In this document: in pieces, positions 1 to 5,894 of the stretch
How positions within the stretch are numbered: the first letter of the stretch is position 1
Layout of the letters: each line of letters begins with the position of its first letter
Assembly (NCBI GenBank): GCA_017551645.1
Contig: JAFZLE010000146.1
Span: 1-6,327 of the forward strand
Direction: 5' to 3'
Source: Clostridia bacterium
GTDB taxonomy: Bacteria; Bacillota; Clostridia; Christensenellales; Aristaeellaceae
DNA length: 6,327 nucleotides
Notes under the pieces: generated by a model
Database searches by the model: none
What the model saw: only the letters and a program-made list of their open reading frames with translations
What the model was told of the DNA's origin: nothing
Position numbers and translations under genes: made by a program

Positions 1-181
1 ATCTAGCCCAATACGGTTTATCAGGAAATCGTTCTGGCAAAAAGCCAAGATAATGATTATCACCAGGTTTTTCTCCCGTAAAAAAGAAAGTTGTTTCATC
101 AATATCACTACAGTCCTTGAATATATCAAGCATCCATAGGAATGGTATCCCATTCGCACTAATCATCGTTTTCTCTGTCAT
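1..181 (-). CDS. Unrecognised small AT-rich protein, N-terminal 60 codons only (runs off left edge)
   Basis: An open frame on the minus strand starts with ATG at 181-179 and stays open for 60 codons to the window edge, so the C-terminus is missing. An AAAGGGG ribosome binding site (193-199) lies 11 bases upstream. It starts 22 bases after the beta-mannosidase stop, in the same direction, so it could be the last or next gene of that operon. The peptide begins MTEKTMISANGIPFLWMLD, and its visible end has an aromatic/proline-rich stretch (LGFLPERFPDKPYW). No signal peptide or membrane segment is apparent. I do not recognise the family and assign no function. By my count GC is about 37% here, against roughly 55-60% in lines sampled from the neighbouring genes, and codons mostly end in A or T, which suggests a different origin. 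A second in-frame ATG at codon 6 is an alternative start. Confidence 0.7.
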   Translation of the reverse strand, partial: MTEKTMISANGIPFLWMLDIFKDCSDIDETTFFFTGEKPGDNHYLGFLPERFPDKPYWAR

Positions 182-203
182 AATGCGAAACGCCCCTTTG
201 TCT

Positions 204-2423
204 TCAGTTTTCGTCTATCAGCTTAGCCCACCTATGCGCGTCCTCAGGCTTGTATACCGGGAAGCCGCTTAAGTAGTGGTTACGCTTCCTGCCTTCCCCT
301 GCGTCGTACTCTATGAGTATCAAACGCTGCCAGCTGGAGTACACGCGTATGCTGCCCGCGGTAAGGTTGGAGTTGGCGGGACAGGAGAACTCTCCCTCAA
401 ACAGCGTCCCGTTCGTGTCCGCGTCCCACAGGCGCAGTTTCACTTTGACATCGTTAAGCGTAAAGTTGGATATCACCACGTCCTGATACCAGCCCTGGGG
501 CTCGTCCATCATCACCAGCACGGGTTCCTGCGAGCGTTTTATGGCGTTAAAAGCACGTTTTTTGGTAAAGTACCAGTCCACCACCGCGTCGCTTATCTGA
601 GGCCAGCCGTCCAGCATATTCCACCAGATAAGCCCTGTGCGCCGCCAGGCGCGGGCGCGGGCGCTCTCTACAAAATACTTGAAGGCCTCCGCCTGGGTGA
701 ACTGGCTCAGGAAGCTGATCTCCTCCAGGCTTTCAGGCAGTTTCCCGAACATCAGCCGCACCTGGTCCAGCATAAGGCCGTTGCGGTTGAAGCCGCGCTT
801 GTACAAAAGCGCGTATTCACTGGAATGGGCGGTCCAGCTCTCGCCGAAAAAGTCCGCAAGCTCGTTCTCGGGTATGAAGCGCTTGAGAGACTCCGGCGCG
901 GGGCAGCCGTGATAGCCGCACTCGCTCACGAAATGCGCAGAGGTATGCTTGTAAAAATCGTCCTTGAACCAGGCGCGCGGACCCCACAGATGCTGCTCGG
1001 GCACGCTGTAGCGCGCCACGCCGCCGTCTATAAACGGGCTTGACGGCAGGAACATGCGGAAAGGATCGTTTTCCCTCACGACCAGTGGCAGCGTTTCGCG
1101 GGTCACGGAATTATACCGGTTCGCATCGGGATAATACCCTCTGCCGGAATAGGTCTCGTCCACCTCGTTGTCTCCGGACCAGAGCAGCACGCAGGCGTGG
1201 TTCCTCACGCGGCGGATGACCTGCTCCGCTTCTTCCGCGATCGCGCGGGCAAAATCCTCTTTTTGCGAATACACGGCGCACGCCATGGTGAAATCCTGCC
1301 ATACCAGTATGCCGCTCTCATCGCACAGGTCGTACACCTTGTCCGCCTCATACACGTTGCCGCCCCACATGCGCAGTATGTTGCAGTTGCATTCGCGCCA
1401 CAGGGCGACCGCTTTTTCGTACCTTTCGGGATCACGGCTGTGGAAGGCGTCCATGGGCACCCAGTTGGAACCGCACAGGAACACCTTCCTGCCGTTCACA
1501 CTAACCATGAACTCGCCCTCGTCCCCCGGGGCCATCCTGTGCTCTATCCTGATTTCCCTGAGACCCAGCCGGCAGGTGTAAGTGTCCAGAATTTCACCGT
1601 CTTTCAGCAGTTCCATCCGGGCGGTATACAGGTCAGCCTCACCGTAGCCCCTTGGCCACCACAGGCGGGGAGATTCCACGTAGAAGCTGTCGCCGCCGCT
1701 CACGAAACGCACCTGCTGGGAAGCAACTTCATTTCCGTCCAGCTCCACCCTCACACGGTAGGGCTTTAGATCCGTATCCGGCGTGGTGAAACGGTATTTG
1801 AACACCACGTCAGCGCGGCGTTCGTCTGCGGCGCGGGTGGCGAAATACACCTGCGTGAAGCGGGTCTTGGGGAGCGCCTCGATATACACGTCCCGCCACA
1901 TGCCCGCGGAGGGGAAGCGCGGCATAATATCCCAGCCGAAAGAATGGGGCGGCATGCGCAGTCGGGAGTACTCCTCCGCTCCCTCGCAGGCGGTGGATGC
2001 CACGGGATAGTCGTTTTCCCTTGCGCGCAGCACGGCAGGATAAATGTCCACCCGCAGCGTATGCGTTCCCGCCAAAATACCGTCAAGCGGCAGGCGGCAG
2101 GGTATCAGCGCGTTTTCAGAATGCCCTATTGTGGTGCCGTCCAGGGAAACGTCGCTTATGCAGTTCAGCCCCTCGAACATCAAAAACACATCCATGCCCG
2201 GGGCATCCGGCACGCTTATCACCTTTTCAAAGCGCCAGTGCCAGCTTTCGTACTTGCGGTACAGGTACTCATTCGCGCCGAAAAACGGCTCCGGCTCGAT
2301 TCCCGCGCGGAACAGGTCCAGTTCCACGTTGCCGGGCACCTGCGCCGAAAGCTCCAGCGAAGGCTCGGATTTTCCGTACTCGAAACCCTTAAGGTCCCAT
2401 TCTCCGTTAAGCGAATATCTCAT
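204..2423 (-). CDS. Glycoside hydrolase family 2 beta-mannosidase
   Basis: A 739-residue GH2 enzyme, best read as a retaining exo-beta-mannosidase (EC 3.2.1.25) that removes terminal beta-linked mannose from oligosaccharides. Domains in order: a jelly-roll sugar-binding domain (about 1-185), an immunoglobulin-like beta-sandwich (about 186-290), the TIM-barrel catalytic domain (about 295-620) and a short beta-rich C-terminal domain (about 630-735). The barrel carries LRMWGGNVYEADKVYDLCDE (350-369), typical of beta-mannosidases. The predicted acid/base is E420 in WSGDNE, and the predicted nucleophile is E501 in SECGYHG. Later, WWNMLDGWPQISDAVVDWY (600-618) matches the clostridial beta-mannosidase barrel end. 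There is no signal peptide, so it is probably cytoplasmic and acts on imported substrate. It is somewhat short for the family, mainly at the C-terminus, but reads without frameshift. The ATG at 2423 has a GGGAGGC site (2428-2434) about 5 bases upstream. It follows the esterase by 43 bases. A GH2 enzyme of another specificity is the main alternative. Confidence 0.93.
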   Translation of the reverse strand: MRYSLNGEWDLKGFEYGKSEPSLELSAQVPGNVELDLFRAGIEPEPFFGANEYLYRKYESWHWRFEKVISVPDAPGMDVFLMFEGLNCISDVSLDGTTIGHSENALIPCRLPLDGILAGTHTLRVDIYPAVLRARENDYPVASTACEGAEEYSRLRMPPHSFGWDIMPRFPSAGMWRDVYIEALPKTRFTQVYFATRAADERRADVVFKYRFTTPDTDLKPYRVRVELDGNEVASQQVRFVSGGDSFYVESPRLWWPRGYGEADLYTARMELLKDGEILDTYTCRLGLREIRIEHRMAPGDEGEFMVSVNGRKVFLCGSNWVPMDAFHSRDPERYEKAVALWRECNCNILRMWGGNVYEADKVYDLCDESGILVWQDFTMACAVYSQKEDFARAIAEEAEQVIRRVRNHACVLLWSGDNEVDETYSGRGYYPDANRYNSVTRETLPLVVRENDPFRMFLPSSPFIDGGVARYSVPEQHLWGPRAWFKDDFYKHTSAHFVSECGYHGCPAPESLKRFIPENELADFFGESWTAHSSEYALLYKRGFNRNGLMLDQVRLMFGKLPESLEEISFLSQFTQAEAFKYFVESARARAWRRTGLIWWNMLDGWPQISDAVVDWYFTKKRAFNAIKRSQEPVLVMMDEPQGWYQDVVISNFTLNDVKVKLRLWDADTNGTLFEGEFSCPANSNLTAGSIRVYSSWQRLILIEYDAGEGRKRNHYLSGFPVYKPEDAHRWAKLIDEN

Positions 2424-2466
2424 TGCCGCCTCCCGATTTCATTATACCGCGTCACAGCCGCGGCTT

Positions 2467-3996
2467 TCAGGTCTTGTTCTCAAGATATTTGTCCAGCAGG
2501 AACTCCGTCAGCCTGCCGGCAGGGCAGCGCTGCGGCTGGGCGGCGTCCGCGAAACGCATGCGCACAGGCTCATCCTTGTCAAACACGGGCCAGTACGGCA
2601 GGGGCTGTCCCTGGGAATCCTCACCGTTGGGGTCGCCCGTCTTTATAAAGTTGCACCAATAGTCGCACATCTGCCGCGCCAGATCGTAGTGCTTGCCCCT
2701 GAACGGGCGCCAGCATTTCGCGAGCGTTTCAAAGAAGAACCACAGGTCCACCGAGTGGAAGGTCCCGGGATCGTCCCAGCCGGGTATCTCGGCGTCAAAC
2801 ATATAATAATACAGCGGCGTCTTATCGCCTTTTCCGGCAATGCAGCGCTCCGCGGCGCGTACCGCGAACTCGATCGTGTTTATACTGCCCTCGCGGCTTA
2901 TGCTGTTTTCGTCCGCGGGATGAGAAAAGCATTCAAGAAACGCTTCGGCGTCAGCCCCAAAGCTCTTTGCGGCGAACGCTTTAAGGCTCTCCTCGTCAAC
3001 GGCATCAGGCTTGTGTATGAATTCGCTGCTCGTGTGTCCGAGCAGTACCGGTACATTCAGCCGGTTCCCGTCCATGAACCATTCCTGGCTGTTCCTTTGG
3101 GAGAACACGCCGTCTACCACCTCGCCGAAGGTCCTGCCCCAGCCGTATCTGCCGTCCCACTCCAGGGCTTTATCGCGCAACGTCACGGCGTCCAGGCGGC
3201 GCGCTTCAGCCAGAGTCTTCACGCCCAGGAAGTCAAAAAACGCCTGCCCGACACGCTCCGCGTCTTTTATGTCGCTGCACAGACCGAAGCGGAACGGATA
3301 CGGCGGAGCGAACGCTCCGCTCTGGATGATCGCCCTGTTGAACAGTCCTTTGTTCTGCGGGCAGGTGAGCTGAGCGGAAACGCTCATCCCTCCGGCGGAC
3401 TGGCCTCCTATGGTGACGTTTTCAGGGTCTCCGCCAAACGCGGCGATATTCCGTTTTACCCATTTAAGTGCGGCCTGCTGGTCGAGAAAACCGAAATTAG
3501 CGGGCGTGTCCGGCGCCTGTGCGGTCAACTCGGGGTGGCTCAGGAAGCCGAACACATTCACGCGGTAATTCACCGTCACGACCACGATCCCGCGCCTGGC
3601 TATGCGCTCGCCGTCGAATTCCATTTCGGCTGTGTAGCCCACCTGCAGCCCACCGCCGAAGAACCAGACGAAAACAGGCATGTTCCTGCGGCCGTCTGCC
3701 GGCGCCCAGATGTTGAGCGTCAGGCAGTCTTCACCCATTGGTATCTCTTTGTCCACATGCCATTCCCTGTCGTACAGGTTTTTTGGGTCCGCGCTTATGG
3801 GGCCCTGCATCGGTATGGGAGAAAACTCGCAGGCGAAAAACTCGCCGTCCCAGTCCTCACAGGGCTGCGGCGCCCGCCATCTGTTTTCGCCCACGGGCGG
3901 TTTCGCAAAAGGTACGCCCTTGTAGGATGTTATCCTCGGGTCAGATGCCGCTATTCCCCTTACCCATCCGTTTTCTGTCTTGACTCGCCTGATCAT
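2467..3996 (-). CDS. Type-B carboxylesterase (alpha/beta hydrolase, para-nitrobenzyl esterase-like)
   Basis: A 509-residue alpha/beta-hydrolase of the carboxylesterase type-B family, which cleaves carboxylic esters; length is normal for the family. The conserved EDCLTLNIW (89-97) matches the second family signature. The nucleophile is S200 in GGQSAGG. The likely triad acid is E325 in GHTSSEF, and the triad histidine is H414 in GTFHSVDLWF. Downstream of it, the family-typical helix and DYWCNFIKTGDPN (445-457) are present. The oxyanion-hole motif is altered: canonical HGGG reads FGGG (113-116). No signal peptide is seen, so it is probably cytoplasmic. The ATG at 3996 has AAAGGGG (4006-4012) 9 bases upstream. 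The gene lies 21 bases after the UlaG-like gene and 43 before the beta-mannosidase. That context suggests removal of acyl groups, possibly acetyl, from a decorated glycoside before the glycosidase acts. This role is inferred from neighbourhood only. Family call is firm, substrate unknown. Confidence 0.93.
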   Translation of the reverse strand: MIRRVKTENGWVRGIAASDPRITSYKGVPFAKPPVGENRWRAPQPCEDWDGEFFACEFSPIPMQGPISADPKNLYDREWHVDKEIPMGEDCLTLNIWAPADGRRNMPVFVWFFGGGLQVGYTAEMEFDGERIARRGIVVVTVNYRVNVFGFLSHPELTAQAPDTPANFGFLDQQAALKWVKRNIAAFGGDPENVTIGGQSAGGMSVSAQLTCPQNKGLFNRAIIQSGAFAPPYPFRFGLCSDIKDAERVGQAFFDFLGVKTLAEARRLDAVTLRDKALEWDGRYGWGRTFGEVVDGVFSQRNSQEWFMDGNRLNVPVLLGHTSSEFIHKPDAVDEESLKAFAAKSFGADAEAFLECFSHPADENSISREGSINTIEFAVRAAERCIAGKGDKTPLYYYMFDAEIPGWDDPGTFHSVDLWFFFETLAKCWRPFRGKHYDLARQMCDYWCNFIKTGDPNGEDSQGQPLPYWPVFDKDEPVRMRFADAAQPQRCPAGRLTEFLLDKYLENKT

Positions 3997-4017
3997 ACCG
4001 CTTGTCCCCTTTCTTCG

Positions 4018-4842
4018 TCATATCGGTTTTTCGCCGGCAGAAATCACTATCGGTTCAGCGACTGACGGGACGACGCACCGTACCAGATCGCCGTATTTGG
4101 CTTCAAGATAGTCCTTAAACGCCTCCGGATCTCCCGGGTTGTCGGCGAACATATCCCAGTGGCCCGGGATCACCAGGCGCGGCCGCAGTCCGCCGGCAAG
4201 GTCCGCTGCCTCCTGAAAAGTCATATTGCCTATACAGCCGCGGCGGTAGCGCGCACCGTCCCTGCCGTTGATCGGGAGCAGCGCCGCGTCTATCGTACCG
4301 AACTCTTTAAGCCTGGGCAGCATGCCTTCATAGCGCAGCGTGTCCCCGGCATGATATATCCTGAGACCATCACCCTCAATAATGGATTGTAGGCAGGGAT
4401 ACAGCCCGCTCACGGGGTCCAGGTCCAGAAACTCATGGGCGGCGGCGAGCGCGGTCACGGTGACGTCCCCAATGCAAAAGCTCTCGCCGTCGTTCAAACC
4501 GACACATCGCACGTCCTCTATGCCGTCGTCAAGCACGCTCTGCCTGCGGGCCTCCGGGAACACAAAACGCGCCTCGGGGCAGGTTTTCGCCCATACGCGC
4601 CAGGAGCCGTGATCGATATGGTCCGAATGATCATGCGTGCCAAGAAACGCGTCCACGCGCGCAACTTCGCCTGCGGGAACCGGCGGCGGGGTCTGCCTTC
4701 TGCTCGACTCCCGCGCGTAATAATCCACACACAGCAGCGTATCCCCCAGCCTGACCATCAGACCCATCTGGCCCAGCCACCATAACATGGCCGTGCCTTT
4801 CTGCAAACGGGCACCCGCGATCTGCCCGATAAGACTGTTCAT
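4018..4842 (-). CDS. UlaG-type MBL-fold metallo-hydrolase (lactonase-like)
   Basis: A 274-residue metallo-beta-lactamase-fold hydrolase related to UlaG, the L-ascorbate-6-phosphate lactonase. Numbered from the ATG at 4842, the strand WLGQMGLMV is at 22-30. The metal-binding motif HDHSDHID is at 70-77 (ligands H70, H72, D74, H75), and further probable ligands are H136 (AAAHE), D167 (YHAGDT) and H228 (IPGHWDMF). The stretch LPINGRDGARYRRGCIGNMT (189-208) is characteristic of the UlaG group. No signal peptide is seen, so it is probably cytoplasmic. The frame extends 20 codons further to a TTG at 4902, but that codon coincides with a predicted -35 box, whereas the ATG at 4842 has a strong GGAAGGTG site, so the shorter start is chosen. 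It is the first gene of the operon. No other ascorbate-utilisation genes (PTS, ulaD/E/F) are visible, so the substrate may be another lactone or phospho-sugar and the ula name is not applied. Confidence 0.9.
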   Translation of the reverse strand: MNSLIGQIAGARLQKGTAMLWWLGQMGLMVRLGDTLLCVDYYARESSRRQTPPPVPAGEVARVDAFLGTHDHSDHIDHGSWRVWAKTCPEARFVFPEARRQSVLDDGIEDVRCVGLNDGESFCIGDVTVTALAAAHEFLDLDPVSGLYPCLQSIIEGDGLRIYHAGDTLRYEGMLPRLKEFGTIDAALLPINGRDGARYRRGCIGNMTFQEAADLAGGLRPRLVIPGHWDMFADNPGDPEAFKDYLEAKYGDLVRCVVPSVAEPIVISAGEKPI

Positions 4843-4846
4843 TCGG

Positions 4847-4854
4847 CACCTTCC
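4847..4854 (-). promoter_or_regulatory. Ribosome binding site deciding the UlaG-like start
   Basis: Read on the minus strand this is GGAAGGTG, ending 4 bases before the ATG at 4842. It is the best Shine-Dalgarno match near either candidate start. The alternative TTG at 4902 is preceded by a GC palindrome with no purine-rich site. Confidence 0.75.
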
Positions 4855-4873
4855 GTTATATAAGTGTGCTTCC

Positions 4874-4902
4874 TTTATATCATAAAACCGTTCATACGGC
4901 AA
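4874..4902 (-). promoter_or_regulatory. Predicted sigma-70/SigA promoter of the minus-strand operon
   Basis: Minus-strand -35 TTGCCG (4902-4897) and -10 TATAAA (4879-4874) are separated by exactly 17 bases; they match consensus 4/6 and 5/6. Transcription would begin near 4867, giving a leader of about 25 bases before the ATG at 4842. It would serve the UlaG-like gene, the esterase, the beta-mannosidase and possibly the AT-rich gene at the left edge. Sequence match only. Confidence 0.55.
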
Positions 4903-4921
4903 GCCCGCCGGGCAGTTTTTT
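4903..4921. repeat. GC palindrome next to a T6 tract, abutting the operon -35 box
   Basis: GCCCGCCGGGC (4903-4913) is an 11-base perfect palindrome around one central base. Two bases later on the plus strand comes a run of six T (4916-4921). On the plus strand this resembles a very short terminator, but the stem is only 4 pairs with a 3-base loop and no plus-strand gene precedes it within the window. On the minus strand it lies immediately upstream of the -35 box, where an operator or an A-tract upstream element could sit. Function unknown. Confidence 0.35.
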
Positions 4922-4982
4922 ACACTTAAGCCATAAGCGCCCTGTTTGCGGGCATGACGTTATCGATGTCTTTCCCAAAACG

Positions 4983-5010
4983 GCGGGAACTCACTTGCAA
5001 TTATTCCCGC
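4983..5010. promoter_or_regulatory. Perfect inverted repeat around the -35 box: candidate operator
   Basis: GCGGGAA (4983-4989) and TTCCCGC (5004-5010) are exact reverse complements separated by 14 bases. The spacer contains the predicted -35 box TTGCAA (4995-5000) of the rightward promoter, so a dimeric regulator bound here would cover that box. A second, overlapping inverted pair, CTTGC (4994-4998) and GCAAG (5009-5013), shares bases with it. No regulator gene is in view to link to it. Confidence 0.45.
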
Positions 5011-5023
5011 AAGCGGCTATCAT
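4995..5023 (+). promoter_or_regulatory. Predicted sigma-70/SigA promoter of the PhnP-like MBL gene
   Basis: The -35 TTGCAA (4995-5000) and -10 TATCAT (5018-5023) are separated by 17 bases and match consensus 4/6 and 5/6. Transcription would begin near 5030, giving a leader of about 85 bases before the ATG at 5115. It is back-to-back with the operon promoter, with the two -35 boxes about 92 bases apart. Confidence 0.55.
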
Positions 5024-5041
5024 ATAGGCAGAAGCGAGCCG

Positions 5042-5083
5042 GTCTGTATTAACAATTCCAAGCGAACATACAGTTAAACAGAC
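5042..5083 (+). promoter_or_regulatory. Leader stem-loop with an alternative pairing
   Basis: GTCTGT-A-TTAAC (5042-5053) pairs with GTTAA-ACAGAC (5073-5083), giving 11 base pairs with one bulged A (5048) and a 19-base loop. A G-T pair (5041/5084) and a C-G pair (5040/5085) may extend it. The same left arm can instead form a perfect 6-pair stem, CTGTAT (5044-5049) with ATACAG (5068-5073); the two folds exclude each other. It lies inside the predicted leader and ends about 31 bases before the MBL start. It has no U-tract, so it is not a simple terminator, and I do not recognise a known riboswitch class. It could equally act as a DNA site with widely spaced half-sites. Confidence 0.45.
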
Positions 5084-5114
5084 TGCGCCGGAATAAGCAT
5101 GCAGGTGTTGAGCG

Positions 5115-5846
5115 ATGAAAGCATTGTTTTTGGGCACGGGCGCGGCGGACTGGTCTTCTCCCGACGCCAACGGCGAGTACCGCAGGCTGACCAGCACTCT
5201 TCTTGACGGCAGACTGCTTATCGACGTGACCGGCACGGTCAGGGACATGATCCCGGACGCCTGCGCCATATCGGACGTGTTCTTTACCCACAGCCATCGG
5301 GATCACTTTGACCCCGACGCGCTGAACGCGCTGGCTCCCTGCCGCGTGTGGGCGCACGAGAGCTGGGCAGGTGAGATCGAAGGTCCCGGCCTGACGGTCA
5401 TGCCCCTCCGCGTGGGCGGATCGGTATCTGCTGCCGGCTTCAAGATCACGCCGCTGCCGTCAAATCACTCTACCCCGCGCGAATACGAGACCACCCTGCA
5501 TTATCTTATAGAAAAAGACGGCAAGCGCCTGCTGTACGCCACCGACGGCGCCTGGCTGCTGAACTATGAATACCGTTGCATCCGCAGCCTTCAGCTGGAC
5601 GCGGCGGTATTTGACGCCACCATAGGCGACGGTCATGACGGGGACTGGCGGGTGTTCGAGCACAATTCGCTGCCCATGCTGCGCATCATGGTCTCCACTC
5701 TCAAAAAGACCGGCATACTCAGGCCCAAGGCGCCTGTGTTCCTTACTCATTTCGCGCGGACTCTCCATCCCGCGCAGGCTGCGCTGGAGCAGGCTTCCGA
5801 ACCTCCTTTCGTGATCTGCCGCGACGGCTTCGAAGCCGAGATCTGA
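5115..5846 (+). CDS. PhnP-like MBL-fold metallo-hydrolase
   Basis: A 243-residue metallo-beta-lactamase-fold protein. It opens with MKALFLGTGAADW, usual for this group. The metal motif HSHRDH is at 59-64 (H59, H61, D63, H64), followed by N117-H118, D144 in YATDGAW and H212 in LTHFART. H183 in FEHN sits where PhnP carries an active-site histidine. The order of motifs and the DGFEAEI end resemble PhnP, a phosphodiesterase acting on cyclic ribose phosphate, but no phosphonate genes are visible, so only the fold and likely metal-dependent hydrolysis are assigned. No signal peptide, so probably cytoplasmic. The ATG at 5115 follows an AGGTG site (5103-5107) at 7 bases. It diverges from the UlaG-like operon across a shared control region, so joint regulation is plausible. 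It belongs to a different MBL subgroup from its UlaG-like neighbour and is not a recent duplicate. Confidence 0.9.
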   Translation: MKALFLGTGAADWSSPDANGEYRRLTSTLLDGRLLIDVTGTVRDMIPDACAISDVFFTHSHRDHFDPDALNALAPCRVWAHESWAGEIEGPGLTVMPLRVGGSVSAAGFKITPLPSNHSTPREYETTLHYLIEKDGKRLLYATDGAWLLNYEYRCIRSLQLDAAVFDATIGDGHDGDWRVFEHNSLPMLRIMVSTLKKTGILRPKAPVFLTHFARTLHPAQAALEQASEPPFVICRDGFEAEI

Positions 5847-5862
5847 CCGTTTTATCTCCCTC

Positions 5863-5883
5863 CGAGTGCGCGGAAAACACTCG
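5863..5883. terminator. Weak hairpin in the convergent spacer
   Basis: CGAGTG (5863-5868) pairs perfectly with CACTCG (5878-5883) around a 9-base loop, between the converging MBL and phosphoesterase stops (5846 and 5895). The position suits a two-way terminator, but neither strand has a clear U-tract after the stem, so intrinsic termination is uncertain. Confidence 0.25.
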
Positions 5884-5894
5884 CTTGCGTTTGA

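Noticed and set aside
276..1769. Several plus-strand open frames of 90-255 codons opposite the beta-mannosidase.
   Set aside because: They lie opposite highly conserved GH2 barrel sequence, overlap one another in different frames, and have no convincing ribosome binding site or domain.
2428..2446. A perfect TATAAT on the minus strand (2441-2446) between esterase and beta-mannosidase, as an internal promoter.
   Set aside because: No acceptable -35 hexamer lies 15-19 bases upstream and there is no extended TG motif. Transcription would start at about the ribosome binding site (2428-2434), leaving almost no leader.
2456..2465. AGCCGCGGCT palindrome just after the esterase stop, as a terminator.
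   Set aside because: It has no loop bases and no following U-tract, and the next gene starts within 35 bases, so it is more likely a chance GC palindrome.
2044..4065. A 673-codon open frame on the plus strand opposite the esterase.
   Set aside because: It is antisense to a gene with an intact catalytic triad and family signatures. Its translation is low-complexity in character (rich in A, R, H, V, P), shows no recognisable domain, and its length is explained by GC-rich codon bias.
4956..4970. Small hairpin GACGT-TATCG-ATGTC in the divergent region.
   Set aside because: It has only five pairs, one a G-T wobble, with no relation to either promoter or a U-tract.
4935..5064. AAGCG occurs four times (4935, 5011, 5032, 5060) in the divergent control region.
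   Set aside because: A 5-base word repeated four times at irregular spacings (76, 21, 28) in about 130 bases is weak evidence, and the flanking bases are not conserved.
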